From NCBI GenBank assembly GCA_003313425.1, contig NHZP01000006.1:1302001-1366000 (forward strand): DNA of 64,000 bases, given 5' to 3'. The position numbers and the translations under genes were made by a program. The notes below the pieces were generated by a model. The model saw only the letters and a program-made list of their open reading frames with translations. It searched no databases and had not been told where the DNA came from. This stretch comes from Pseudopyrenochaeta lycopersici (taxonomy: Eukaryota > Ascomycota > Dothideomycetes > Pleosporales > Pseudopyrenochaetaceae). Shown in pieces: positions 46,652 to 57,800 of this stretch; the first letter of the stretch is position 1, and each line of letters opens with the position of its first letter.

Positions 46652-48463
46652 AATGTTTTTGGGTTTGAAAATAGACGTTGAAGCAGTGTGAATGCGAGGA
46701 GACTGGACTTGAATTTTGATCTAGAACCGGTACCATTTAAATTCACGATGAAGAATCACCCTGATCTATAATGGGAGCTGAGGCTCTGCATGCATAGCCA
46801 TAAAACGAAAGAGTCGGATGTTGGAATGATATTGGCGCCGTTTCATGTGTACGCTCCAAGGCATCTTGGGACTCTGAAGGGGCGGGATTTTCCTTGGAAA
46901 AGTGGAGTAAGAAAATCTTAGTGAAGTCATGTCTTGAAAGCGCATATATTCCTGCCTTGATTCTCGGACGGAGAAGGAGTCAATCGTCACTATGTTCCAT
47001 GCAAGAGCTCAGTGTATGGATGCAATTTCTTCAAAGTCATAAAGCCATCATTATTCGGCTTTTTACTTCTGGCTTCACTAATCTATCAATTAGAGTGCTG
47101 GCTTAAGGATGCACGGATTGATGCTGCGCCGCTATCAAGACGGCCCCATAAGCCCAAGGTGATGTTGGGGTCCAAATATAGCCACTGAACATAGGGCAGG
47201 CCTAATGACGTAGTCATGTACTCCGCCACAATACATCGAACCCCACAACACACGAAGAAGGCCTTGTTGAAAGTCCCATATGTCCCTATATTTTTCTTCT
47301 GAGGAATTCAAATTCCAATCACTATGGTGCAAACTAAAGTTCAACCTCCTGGAGAGGTGATCCTTAATGAAAAGAATAGGTACGGCAATCTGACATCATG
47401 GGGACAGTTTCCATGTTCTAATCTCTCTAAATCTGAGCTTCAATCAATTATTCAATTTTGATTTTCTCTTAAATTTATTCAGCTCGCTATCTCTAAACCA
47501 GCAATAACGTTCACTATATCTGCGCGTCAAAAATGGTCTACCTACCACGACCCGCCCACCCACAATCTGCACGCGCCACACTCCACTGAACAGCAAAAGT
47601 CTCGAAAATTCAGGAAGCAGCATACTAGCCGTAAGGTATATTGCTAGCTTGAAGGATGACGGATCGTGTAGGCAGCTCTTGTACAGTTCACCCGCGGTGC
47701 GGCACAACTCTCCGAATTCTGAAAAGAAAGATTGGCAGGAAAAACTCGGGTTTGTGACAATCCCTTCACTAGACTGTGGAAATGTGTATATTGTAAAACA
47801 TGAAATATACATTTCCGCTCTTACGGATATAGATGCCCTGAAGCTATGGAAAGGAAACGTGAATTTTATTTACTTGACTGGTGCTTCAGGAAGGCACTGA
47901 GTGTTGCGTGATGGAAATGAGGCCTTGAGGGTGATTTGAAAGGAAATAAGTTAGGTTATAAAGGAGGCCTTTTGAATAATGACAAAGATCGTGAAGAAGA
48001 GAGGAAGAATGTACCTCTGATCTAGTGTTGGGCTACGATAATTAGAGGGATGATGAAGATTGTAAGGGCAAGGAGATGATCCGTTTAGAGGTGGACTTCG
48101 ATGAAACGCCTGTAAGGATTCAGGTCATAGATTGGGGTAATCACATTATCAGCGCATGACACTTCCCCAAATAGGTCTTGGGAAGGTCTGGTTGTTCGTG
48201 GGCGCGGCATGACCTGTTGGAGTGCAAGTAGTGCCCACTTACAAAATTACGGACTCTAGGTATCCATCCGCTTGCGTTATTCGTAGTTGCTATATTTGAA
48301 TGCCACTCACCTCATTCCTCATGTTTAGTGTTGAGATAATGCACCATAGCACTAATTAAATACTCTGTTAGCAGTACAACAAGAGCTTTGAATTTTATAT
48401 ACAGCAGGTGCATACGCGAATCATCAATGGCGAACTACCCTAGAAGGCAGATTTTGTTCAACC
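46652..48463. other. AT-rich gene-poor segment
   Basis: 1.8 kb without a supported gene. A minus-strand frame at 47444..47812 (122 codons) reads SEFGELCRTAGELYKSC and looks weakly protein-like, but has no recognisable start, partner exon or domain. The 48.0-48.4 kb part holds G/A-rich stretches and AT tracts. Confidence 0.5.
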
Positions 48464-50654
48464 TCAAAAGCGTGAGCTGCGACGTCGCAAGCTTGAACTA
48501 CAGTCCCAGTCTTCATCCGATCTATCGTTCACTGATAAAGAAATAATTGAAAAACTCCGTCTGGCCCTGTAGTTGCGCCCAAGGTCCGCATATGACTCCT
48601 GCTTTAATGTAGAACCCATTACAAATCTCTCTCTGGTTCTATAATTGCGCCCAAGGGTCGAAAACAGTGTACTCCTAAGGTATTGTTGTTCGAGTTCAAG
48701 AAATTCCTCTCCATCTTCTTCAGAGTATTCCGGATCTTCGAAATCGTCGTCATCAGTATCGTACCCCTGTTCCGATGCGAAGTCCTCTTCTATCTCGTTC
48801 TGAGTTTGGTATGTACCATTACTATCGTAGCCATAATCTACTTCGGGTTCATTGTCGCTTCCTTCGTCATCTTGCTCTCCGCTTTCACTTTCGCATTCCA
48901 GTGGCTTTTCCAAAGACTGGCGTCTTTGGCTCTTTTGACAAACAGCTCTAGGAGCAATTCTCCCTCGCGTTAATCCAGGAGTAGCCCTTGGCTGAGGCAA
49001 AGCATTTCGAGCTGTTGGAGGTATAGACCCATTTCGATTGACTGGCTGATATGATGCGGCTTTTCTCGATCGTATGGCAATGTCCCTACTAGGCGTGTGA
49101 GATACTTCTCTTGGAGGGCGTTTTCGAAACAATCGGATCCATCTGGAGATCTGGCTCCTCACTTCACCATATACCCATTTAAGCATGTTTTTGATTAACA
49201 TGCGTAATGCTATAACACCCCATGTTAGCTCCAGTGAAGTCACCCATATGCAGTCCATCGCAATGGTATCATCCTCGTCGAATTTCAGTAAAGTGCTCTG
49301 TATTAATAGGCTCTAGAGAACTTACTGAATCTCTGTAAGTGATCCAAAGTCTGACGGTTGGCCCAACGCAAGTGAATGAAAAGATGCTGAGAGTTTCTTG
49401 TAATTCATCCGGATCCTTGGATTTCCTAGCGAGCCGTTCTCGTACTCTAAGCGCTACAGCAGATGCGTTTGCAGCTTGACAGTAGCAGAACGTTTCAAGC
49501 GACGGCTTGGCGGATGTGTCGCCCTGTTTTGTACTAACCTTACTTCTTTTAGCCTCGACGATCGCCCAGGGGAAGCAAACCAGATCTGCGGCAGTCATGT
49601 TTGAATTCTTGTTTTTTTGCCATCGCCGAAGCCCACTTGTAGGTGCTGATAGTAATTCGAGTCCTTCTCTTGTGGTCAATTCTGCGAGAACTGGGAGGGA
49701 GAAGTTCTCTGCATGGGAATCGAATTTGTACTTTTCTGAAATCTTTGTAGTAGTGTCAATAATCGGAAACGCATAGGTGAGATCTGGTTTTGGAGCTGTC
49801 CTTGTTCTGAGCTTGGAACCCTTGTCCCCAGGCTTTGCGAACTGATCCCATTGGAGGTCCCCGTGTCTAAAAACTGATTGAGCGAAAGTCTTATATAAAG
49901 GTAATGGCTGACGAACAGTTCCCACCGATTAAGGGTCTCTCTGCTGCTATTAGTAACATGCTTGCATCTTCTTGAAGAAATAAGAAACGTACCTAAAAGG
50001 AATCTGTGTGCCATGTACCTCAGAGAATGTTCTAAAAAAATTTGCTCGCAGAATATCCATCCAGGAGTTTTCTCGCTCATTTCTTTCACGCAAATAAATC
50101 ACTTGCTCTCTTACTTTCCTGCAGGTTCTGATCTCACGTTCCATCTTTTGGATCGACCGTTCCGTTCTGTACCTATCACAATCCATATACATGGATTTTG
50201 GAGGGCTGAGACTCCAACATCCTCGTGTTGTTTTCTCCCTATCTTGTCCCGAGTTGCGGAAGACAGCGAGCTCCTTCGCAAATATTTCTCTTGTATCTCC
50301 TGGCAATCTTTCCCCAAAATCTATCAAGCCCTGTAGCAAAGATCCGATCCATTTAGGGCGGTCATCAATATTACTGATGTTCTTGTAGAAGAAAATTCCC
50401 CAATCGCTTAAGATCTTTTCGTTCAGTTGAGGTTTGGGGTCTTTCTCCTCTTGTGGTGGCATTCTTTGTGACTGAGGCAAGTTTATTGGCTTAAAGTGCG
50501 ATAAGTCTACTTCGAAAAGCTTCATTTTGTATACTTCAGCCGTGCGGTGCAATTTCGGACCTGAAGGTAAGGCTGCGGCACAGTGACGAGGCTGAAACGA
50601 GGTTGGCGAAGTACCTGCCTGTTGTGGTACGCAACCTTCCCAGACCGCAGCCAT
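48464..50654 (-). CDS. PD-(D/E)XK nuclease-like fungal protein (DUF7924-type)
   Basis: Minus-strand exons 50654..49993, 49866..49326 and 49273..48464; about 670 aa. The gap 49867..49992 is either one 126-nt intron or two short introns around an 18-nt exon (about 49926..49943); both keep frame. The 52-nt intron 49274..49325 ends at a GAG acceptor. The core has the order KPDLTYAF (Asp249), LPVLAELTTREGL, then CFPWAIVEAKRSK (Glu325-Ala-Lys327), the D...ExK pattern of restriction-like nucleases, followed by FCYCQAANASAVAL and SFTCVGPTVRLWITYRD. CIWVTSLELTWGVIALR is the usual C-terminal helix. The tail is Arg-rich then acidic (Glu/Asp, about 530-610) and ends with a twice-occurring LGRNYR segment. 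Function is unknown; catalysis is untested. Confidence 0.78.
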
Positions 50655-51099
50655 CAGTCACAGAAACATTCCAATAGATCCTATAGAGGTTTCACCGTAC
50701 GAGCGCTTTGATTAAAAATAATGCACAGGAAAACATTGCAGAACCGAACAAAGTCCTCACTGTGTCCCAAGTGTCTTTCCACCAATACACATCTCCATCA
50801 ATCTCTTACTAGCACTTTCCATGGATTATTGAGACTGACTAGTCGTGCGATACATATAGGCAAGAGCACGAGATACCCTCTTTTTAGTTTTTTTTAGTCT
50901 TTTTTTGTCCTGAATCGATACTTGGGAGGTTTCCGAGGCCGTCCTGCGTAGGCGGAGGGACAGCAGCCCTTGAACACACGGACGCTATTTTGTTTAATTA
51001 CAGTTGGGTAAGGCCACACCAACTCAGGTGATCAACACCTCCAGCGACAATCCAACTTTCCGCAACTTCCCTCGTTACTAGTGTGGCATCTGAGAAGGT
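50655..51099. promoter_or_regulatory. divergent promoter, DUF7924-type gene / oxygenase
   Basis: 445 bp between divergent start codons with T tracts near 50880-50910. No specific motif was recognised. Confidence 0.45.
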
Positions 51100-52072
51100 A
51101 TGGCTCCGGTCATTCAGTCTAACGCCCATTTTCTGAGAAGAGATGCGCTATACGAGGCAGAAAAGCCCTATTCATTGCGCTTCACGCCACCTGAAGGCTT
51201 TCCTCGTGCAAACATCAAACTAGACAACCACGACATCGACATCCATGACGTGCGAGACACGCGGTCATTTAGCTTCAGTGAACATGGTTTTGAAGTTCTT
51301 GATTTCAATTCAAAGTTGAAGTACGAAGAATTTGATGACGCCCAGGCTGTAAAGGAGATCTTCCTTCTCGAAGTAGCCAATACGTTGAAGGCTTTCCTCA
51401 AGGCTCAACATGTCCAAATATTTGAGCATACAATCAGGAAGCAACATGAAACTTTTCCAATTTCTACTGGTCTGCCTTATCGTTATAACCAGCCAACATC
51501 CATAGCGCACGTCGACACGACTGTTCGGTGGGCTTTGGATATGGCGCGGCAATTGAATGCAGACAAGGCGACAGAGATCACGAGGCACCGAGTTCAGTGC
51601 GTCAAGTATGTATCTAACAAAGTTCTATGTGCGAGAGCGGTCCGCTGATACTCAAAGCTTCTGGAAGCCATTGAGAGGCCCGGTCAAAAGCTGGCCGCTC
51701 GCCATGTGTGATCCTAACACCATCAGCCCTGATACAGACCTCGAACCCTGCGACCTCGTGTATGCAGACTACATTGTGGAGAATCGACAGCTTTATCACT
51801 CAGGCAAACAGCGTTGGTTCTATCTCAGCAATCAGATGCCAAATGAAGCGTGGGTGTTTTTGCAGTCCGACACGGATAGCTCGACAAAACCAGGCAAGAA
51901 ACTTTTGATTCGTGTACATTACGCCAGACTGATTAAGATTACAGTGCCGCATACGGCATTCCCAATGACGGACATCAAACCCGCTGAAGATGTAATCCGG
52001 GAGAGCATTGAAGTCCGAGCCTTGGTATATTATGGCGGGTTTGAAAGCAACTCCGGGGCTGAGGAATTTTGA
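51100..52072 (+). CDS. CmcJ/AsaB-family non-haem iron oxygenase-like protein
   Basis: Best model has three exons, 51100..51605, 51658..51893 and 51945..52072, giving 289 aa. The first intron (52 nt) is GT-AG and joins CVK as CV-NFWKPLRGPV. The second is a 51-nt GC-AG intron (donor GCAAGA, acceptor TTACAG); it carries no stop, so reading through gives 306 aa with a 17-residue insertion just before VPHTAF, where the family has none. Family motifs: KPYSLRFTPPEGFPRANI, EVLDFNSKLKYEEFDD, HVDTT (His137, Asp139), NFWKPLRGPVKSWPLAMCD, RWFYLSNQMPNEAWVF, PHTAF and RESIEVRALV. Members act as hydroxylases or desaturases in natural-product pathways (AsaB, CmcJ). No synthase gene is visible nearby, so the substrate is unknown. 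Confidence 0.82.
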
Positions 52073-52753
52073 GCAATGACATCAATCTTTGAGTGGACCA
52101 CCTGGTAACTATATCATAGTCGATTGCAGCCATGACTCAGAACCTCTGCGACTTGTTCGGCCAATTCCATCACTTGCCACTTTCTTGCTCCACCTTCCAC
52201 CCGTCCTTCGTAAAGAAGCTACCTGCGTTTCCATCAAAGACCATAATTTCACCCCTCTTGAAGCCATATGTCTGTGCCTGGAGGCTCGACTCGCGAGGGC
52301 TAGGCCATATCGCTCGCCAAGGCTGGCGTTTATCTGTGGAGGAATTGAGGCGATTGGGAGTAAGGTGATTTTCCGCACATGTAGCTGTTGGGGGCGGCGT
52401 AGAGTTCGACATCACTCGCAGTGAAGCTGTACTTCTCGTTCTCGTTAGATTGGGCCGGTCGTGGTTGAGTTTGGCGTCAACGCGTACACAAGGTGATGCG
52501 GATCACTCTGCGGCCTGAGGTGATTGGAGGGCTTTTCACCCACCCTCGAGCACTCAATTATCAGATCCGGCGCGAGAAAATCGCGCTTTGTAGGATATTT
52601 CATGCATTGTAGGCGACCGGTGAGTGCGTAAAAGTAACTCTATTAGAGGATGCAATAACCTAAGACCGCGCACAGACCCTTTCCCACGCCAACAACAAAT
52701 ACTGCCAAGTGTCTCCAACCGAAACCTCCCGATAATTCATCCCCCACTCTCTA
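52073..52753. other. convergent intergenic, oxygenase / DUF7580-like
   Basis: 681 bp between converging 3' ends. Overlapping plus- and minus-strand frames at 52.1-52.4 kb show no family signature. It may include both 3' UTRs. Confidence 0.45.
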
Positions 52754-54490
52754 CTAGTTCCTATACTGCCCACAAATGTGGACCAAGTTCTCATCGTCTG
52801 GAAACCCTTCAACCAGCTCGCGTTCAAGAGATTCAACTATCTTTTCGTAAATCTTTTGTCTCAGACTGTCACCATCCAACTGGACGTCATTCCAGTACAA
52901 GCATTCCTTCACCGCCTGGCGATATTTGAGTCGAAGGTCACCCTCTAACTCCTTCAAAAAACTCATTGCCATTGTTAAGTCCGTGTTTGCGTTTGGCTGT
53001 TCACCCGACAAGTGCTGCTCACGCCGAGTTTCCAGCGCAGTTTGTGTGTATATCTCCAAGAGCAGAATTCCAAGTGCGAGAATGGTGGGGTTACCATGAA
53101 CACTGAGTGGATCAGACTGGACTGGACCTGTATTTTCTTGCTGGAATTCGATTTTGAGAAATGGTTGATCAAACTCGAATTCCATTGAGGATTCCTTTCG
53201 GAAAAACATCACATGGTCCTTACTCCAATTGTTGCATAGCCAGGGGCTTTCCATACAATGGAGAACCGCATGGGACAAAATGACTGCTAAGACACTCCGT
53301 TCTCTCAGCCTCCAATTTTGTGGGCTATCAGGCAAAAAGCTCTTGAGAGTTGCGCCGCTCTGTTCTCGAATTTTCCATGTTGCAAGCGCGGATCCGAGTT
53401 GCCAAAGCTTTTCTTTTTCCAGAGCAATTCGTAAGTCAGCGCCGCTTTCAAGTGCTTCACGAAGCAAGGAGCATAACGACTCCGAATCAACGTCCCGTCT
53501 ATTAGGATTCGGAAAGGATGATAAGATTTCGCCACCGTCTGCGAATCTGACAGTCCTATTCCAGAAAAAATTCAGTCCGTTGTCCTCTAGCATTTGATGC
53601 TATTTTGTCACTCACTTTTCCTGTAAGGCAGTCATACTCAATTTCTGCCAATTAGGTCGTGTGCCGTTTTCCCCCGGTAATGAAACCATCATATGGATTC
53701 CGTCGTCCGGATTCATATGTGAGTTGCAACAGCTCGATAATGAAAGCCTTGCCTCATGCTGGAACTGACTACAGCAACCCTTTGGCCACTTCTTTGCCAA
53801 TCTTCGGTATGACGGCTCTAATGCCTTCCTACCTCGAGCGGGTGGTGGGCGTGTCATCGTTGTTTCAGTCCGCCCGGCCTTGCGACCTCTGTAATTTTCA
53901 AGTTCCATAGGAGGGCCTATCAATATAAACAGCCTGTCGTTCCCTGCTCGAATTCTTTTCATGGCAACTCTCTGACTCTTTTCATTCTTAGTCAACCGAA
54001 GTCGTTCGCGCAAACTTTGCTTAGTTTCCGGAGTATTGGCGGCTTTTTTAATATACTCTAGCCTTGCAAGCATTGTCCTTTCAAGTCTCTGTCAAATATT
54101 TCAGTTATTATTATCCTGCAAGTCTCTTCTTATACGTACCAATCCTTCAAGACCGAGGGATTTGGTGCTTACGATGTCATCGAAACTTTGCAGAATATCT
54201 CGAAGTGTATCCTCGAATACTTGTAAGCCTGTTCCTAAGGCTTGATGTACATGTTTCTGAAGAGCCTCGTTGTCTCCAGGAGGCACATCACCTGCCAGCC
54301 TTTGTAGCGTGTAATACAGCATCGAGAGTTCTAAGTAAAGCTGCGAATAGAAGTCTGATCGCTCATTTCTTTGTTCGGTGCTTCTCTTCGAGGTTAGCAT
54401 CGCCCTGCCCACCCTCGCAATTGGCCTGCGGTGTTGGATGATGGCGATTACAAGCGGCACGATCGCCAAGGCAAGTTCGACACCAGACAT
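52754..54490 (-). CDS. DUF7580-like fungal protein, NLR neighbour
   Basis: Three minus-strand exons, 54490..54140, 54088..53638 and 53586..52754, each intron 51 nt; 544 aa. The start at 54490 gives MSGVELALAIVPLVIAIIQH, the usual N-terminus of these proteins with a hydrophobic helix; an in-frame ATG at 54574 is possible. The first 150 residues are helical (SDFYSQLYLELSMLYYTLQRL). The middle has LARLEYIKKAANTPETKQ and the basic SYRRLAKKWPKGCCSQFQHEARL. The C-terminal half (LRERSVLAVILSHAVLHCMESPWL, NPTILALGILLLEI) resembles a degenerate kinase-like fold with no obvious catalytic lysine or HRD/DFG. DUF7580 proteins are numerous and variable in Pezizomycotina, often near HET, NLR and STAND genes. 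It is transcribed away from the NLR with a 346-bp gap, suggesting co-regulation. Function is unknown. Confidence 0.82.
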
Positions 54491-54836
54491 GATTGCAGAA
54501 CCAATAGTTAGCACTGCTTGCAAGAGAAATAGCGTTATTTGATGCGAATCAGTGGAGTTTGTTGCATTGTTCATGGATCACAGCCTGATGCAATTTTGGT
54601 GTCGCTGTAAATCAACCGGTTGGGGGCGACTTGGGGCGCACAAGACCCCGCTTGAGACAAGCAGGCTCACCAATGTCAGCACGCAAGACGTGGCACGAGG
54701 AACATTATGTCTCAGCCTTGCACGTCAATGATATATCTTCCCTCCAATGGTGCGATGAAATCTAAAAACTTAATTATTTCATCCAGCACGGCCGCCTTTT
54801 GAACGATACACAGACAACAGGTTCCTCGCATACGAT
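54491..54836. promoter_or_regulatory. shared divergent promoter, DUF7580-like gene / NLR
   Basis: 346 bp between two ATGs on opposite strands. A CCAAT element lies at 54744-54748, about 90 bp before the NLR start, followed by an AT-rich stretch. If the DUF7580 start is 54574 the spacer shrinks to 262 bp. Confidence 0.55.
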
Positions 54837-57800
54837 ATGGCTTCGACGGAGTTACGTGACAAGGCTGAGGAGTGCCTAGCAGGCTTCAAATTGCTTCTTC
54901 AGATCGAGACAGAAGTGGGGGAAATCGAACAGGCTGAGAGACCAAAAGACGGCACGATTCGAACTGAAGATCATCTTGCAAGGTTCAGGATGTGGGCAGG
55001 CAATATCGGCGTGTTTGCCATCGGTCATGCCTCCCTCGATTATCGACTTAGGGGAAGTGAAGATCTAAGAGGTGATATGTTAGGCTTTCTTTGTACACTG
55101 CAGGAGTTCCTTCACAGAGGTACGCACATGTACACATGAAGTCAGAATTTTCTAATTGTTTTTATGAAAGCGATTGAGGCTCTTCGGCCTGGGGAAGCCA
55201 TTGCAAGCACCGTCGATGAAGGCTCAAGTGACAACAATGCACTGTCCATATCGTCCGCGATCTCCTCTTCATTTCGCGGCACGGAGACAGAATCTCTAAA
55301 AGAAGAGCTTTCAGCATCGGTAACCCCTCTAGGAAAGAGATTTCTGGGTATTGAACGAACAATTGATGCACTTTATCGGCTTTCGGTACTAATCCGTCAA
55401 CCATCAATAGCCAGCCAGAACAAGAAGGCAGAAGATTTCAAGATCAGGGATCAGGATGGAAGGGTTATTGACGAGGAATTCGAAGCTTTCGTTCGTCAGT
55501 ATGTTGCGCATCGTTTACCGAAAGCTCCTCAAGAGCTCCAGGGCAAGCTCGCACGCGGTGTGGTGATTCGGAGGAAACGGGTGCTCTATCGTCAACATCA
55601 TCAAAAGAAGCTCACAAACAACATGGCGGATACTGATCGAGTGGAACCATCGAAAGAACAGCGAACTAGTGATGATGCCGAACAGGCGTCCACAATCACT
55701 GGCAGGCCTTCGAATGCCATCGACTTGGATCTAATCGTGGGACTGGCGGAGAGAAAACCCAGGGGCGAAAAGCCTGTGCTCGCCTCACATACATCTGCCT
55801 CTGCACTACCCGATGAGCCTATCACGATGAACAAGGCTCTTGATGATGATGAATCTAGACCTTCAACGATTATCACCAATGTTTTTGCGAGAAGCAACCT
55901 AGTGCCAGTTCCAGATCCGCCAAGACCAGCTCCCAATAGCAAAGAATTTGAGTGTCCTTTCTGTTGTATCATGCTCCCCATTACAGATGCGAAAGCGCTT
56001 CGTTGGAGGTTCGTAGATTCTTAAACTGGGCTGTGAACGGAGCCTCTTGCTGACGTACGCCCAGACGACATGTCATGGAAGACCTGCAGCCTTACTCTTG
56101 CGTTTTCCAGGATTGCAACAACGACAAAAGTTTCTTTGCAGACCGTTCATCGTGGGTCTCGCATATGCAAACTTGTCACACAAGCCAATGGACTTGCACT
56201 TCTTCAGGCCATGACCCTTTTTCTTGTACAACCGAAAAGGCATTCGAGGCCCACATGTTGACGGAACATGCAGACTCTGTAACTGGGTCTCAACTCTCGA
56301 TTCTCATGGATCGTGCGAAGCATCCCGCTGTTGCCACATTTACCGAGTGTCCTTTATGTCTCTACACTCCCTCTGAATACGAAAAGCAATACGAGGCACA
56401 GTCTGGAAATCTGAATTGTGATTTAAAGCCATCAATTGAGAAACTGACATCAGATCTTATCATCAGACATCTTGCCTCGCACTTGGAGTCCCTCGCCGTC
56501 TTTGCGCTTCCTTGGCATGATGTAGATGAACGGCCTTCTAAAGTCGATTCGGAATCGAACAAGGCCGAAGAAGTTTCCACACAAAGCGAAGATGGCTCTA
56601 CAGCTGAATTGCCTGTTATGCCGCACTCACAATGGTTAGAGGAGGGGGATCAAGGCTCCCCAATAACTTCGCCTAGCCCGGACCCTGTTGTGGACCCGGA
56701 TTTGCCACCCATAGACCATTTTGAAGACTGGACACGTTTGCCACGGTTCGTGTATCATGGCCATGACAGAGACCCAATATTACAACCATTGCTCCGCAAT
56801 ATGTTCTTGAATACTTCTTCACCCACTGACTCTGTTCGTGGCCCAATTATACCGGCTTATATTGTTCCAGTCAGTCGAAACGAAAACTTCTTTGGTCGTA
56901 AAGTACCTCTCAACGCGATGGAGCAAGCATTGTGCCCCAGTGCACCTATTGATCAAGGAGGCAAAAAACCTCTAAGCTATCCAAGATCATTTACTGTGTA
57001 CGGTCCGGGAGGCATGGGTAAAACCCAGATTGCCGCAGAATTTGTGTCCCAACATCGCGGAGAATTTGATGCTGTGTTGTGGGTACGTGCTGAAGATTCA
57101 GACAAGATCGCCCAAGACTTCAAAGACATTGCCGTTCAATTGGGCCTTGTCGCCACTGAATCTATTGATGCTTTAGATCTGTCCTACGCACGCGACGTTT
57201 TGAAGCGGTGGCTTGTTCATCCACTAAAAGACTTGTCTAACACGGAAGGCTCCTCGAATCCTGATCTAGCATCTTGGCTTTTAGTCTTCGATGGTGTCGG
57301 TAGCGGCGATGTTTTGAATGAGGTATGGCCATATGATGGGCCGGGATCCATTCTTATCACCAGCCGTAATCCCCATTCTTGGTCCACATCCTTAGAATTG
57401 AAACCTTGGAACACATCTATCGCGACAGGGTATATATTCCAACGCACTGGCATTGAAGAATCTGACGAGGAGAAATCTGCCGCCATTACGATTGCGAATC
57501 GTTTAGGTGGACTTCCGCTCGCGCTTTCCCAAGTCGCTGGCATCTTGATACATCAAGATATCTCGTTGAAGCAGTTTGTACAATACTACGGGAAGCGTGA
57601 GGGGGATGAAGAGTTCTTGCAATGGAGTGAGATAGACGCAGGGCCTGCATCAGTAGATTATGGGCTCAACGTGGCGTCGGTTTGGGCGTTCGACAGCCTG
57701 GGCCCCGGCGCGTTATTGATCAACATATTGTCCTTGCTGGACCCTGATGGAATTCCAGAGAGTCTTTTTAATTCTTCATCCGAGACATACGACATCATAG

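Noticed and set aside
47444..47812. 122-codon minus-strand frame with weakly protein-like sequence
   Set aside because: No family signature, no companion exon, AT-rich surroundings; not enough to call a gene.
52089..52424. Small overlapping frames on both strands after the oxygenase gene
   Set aside because: No family signature and mutually exclusive frames; treated as 3' flank.
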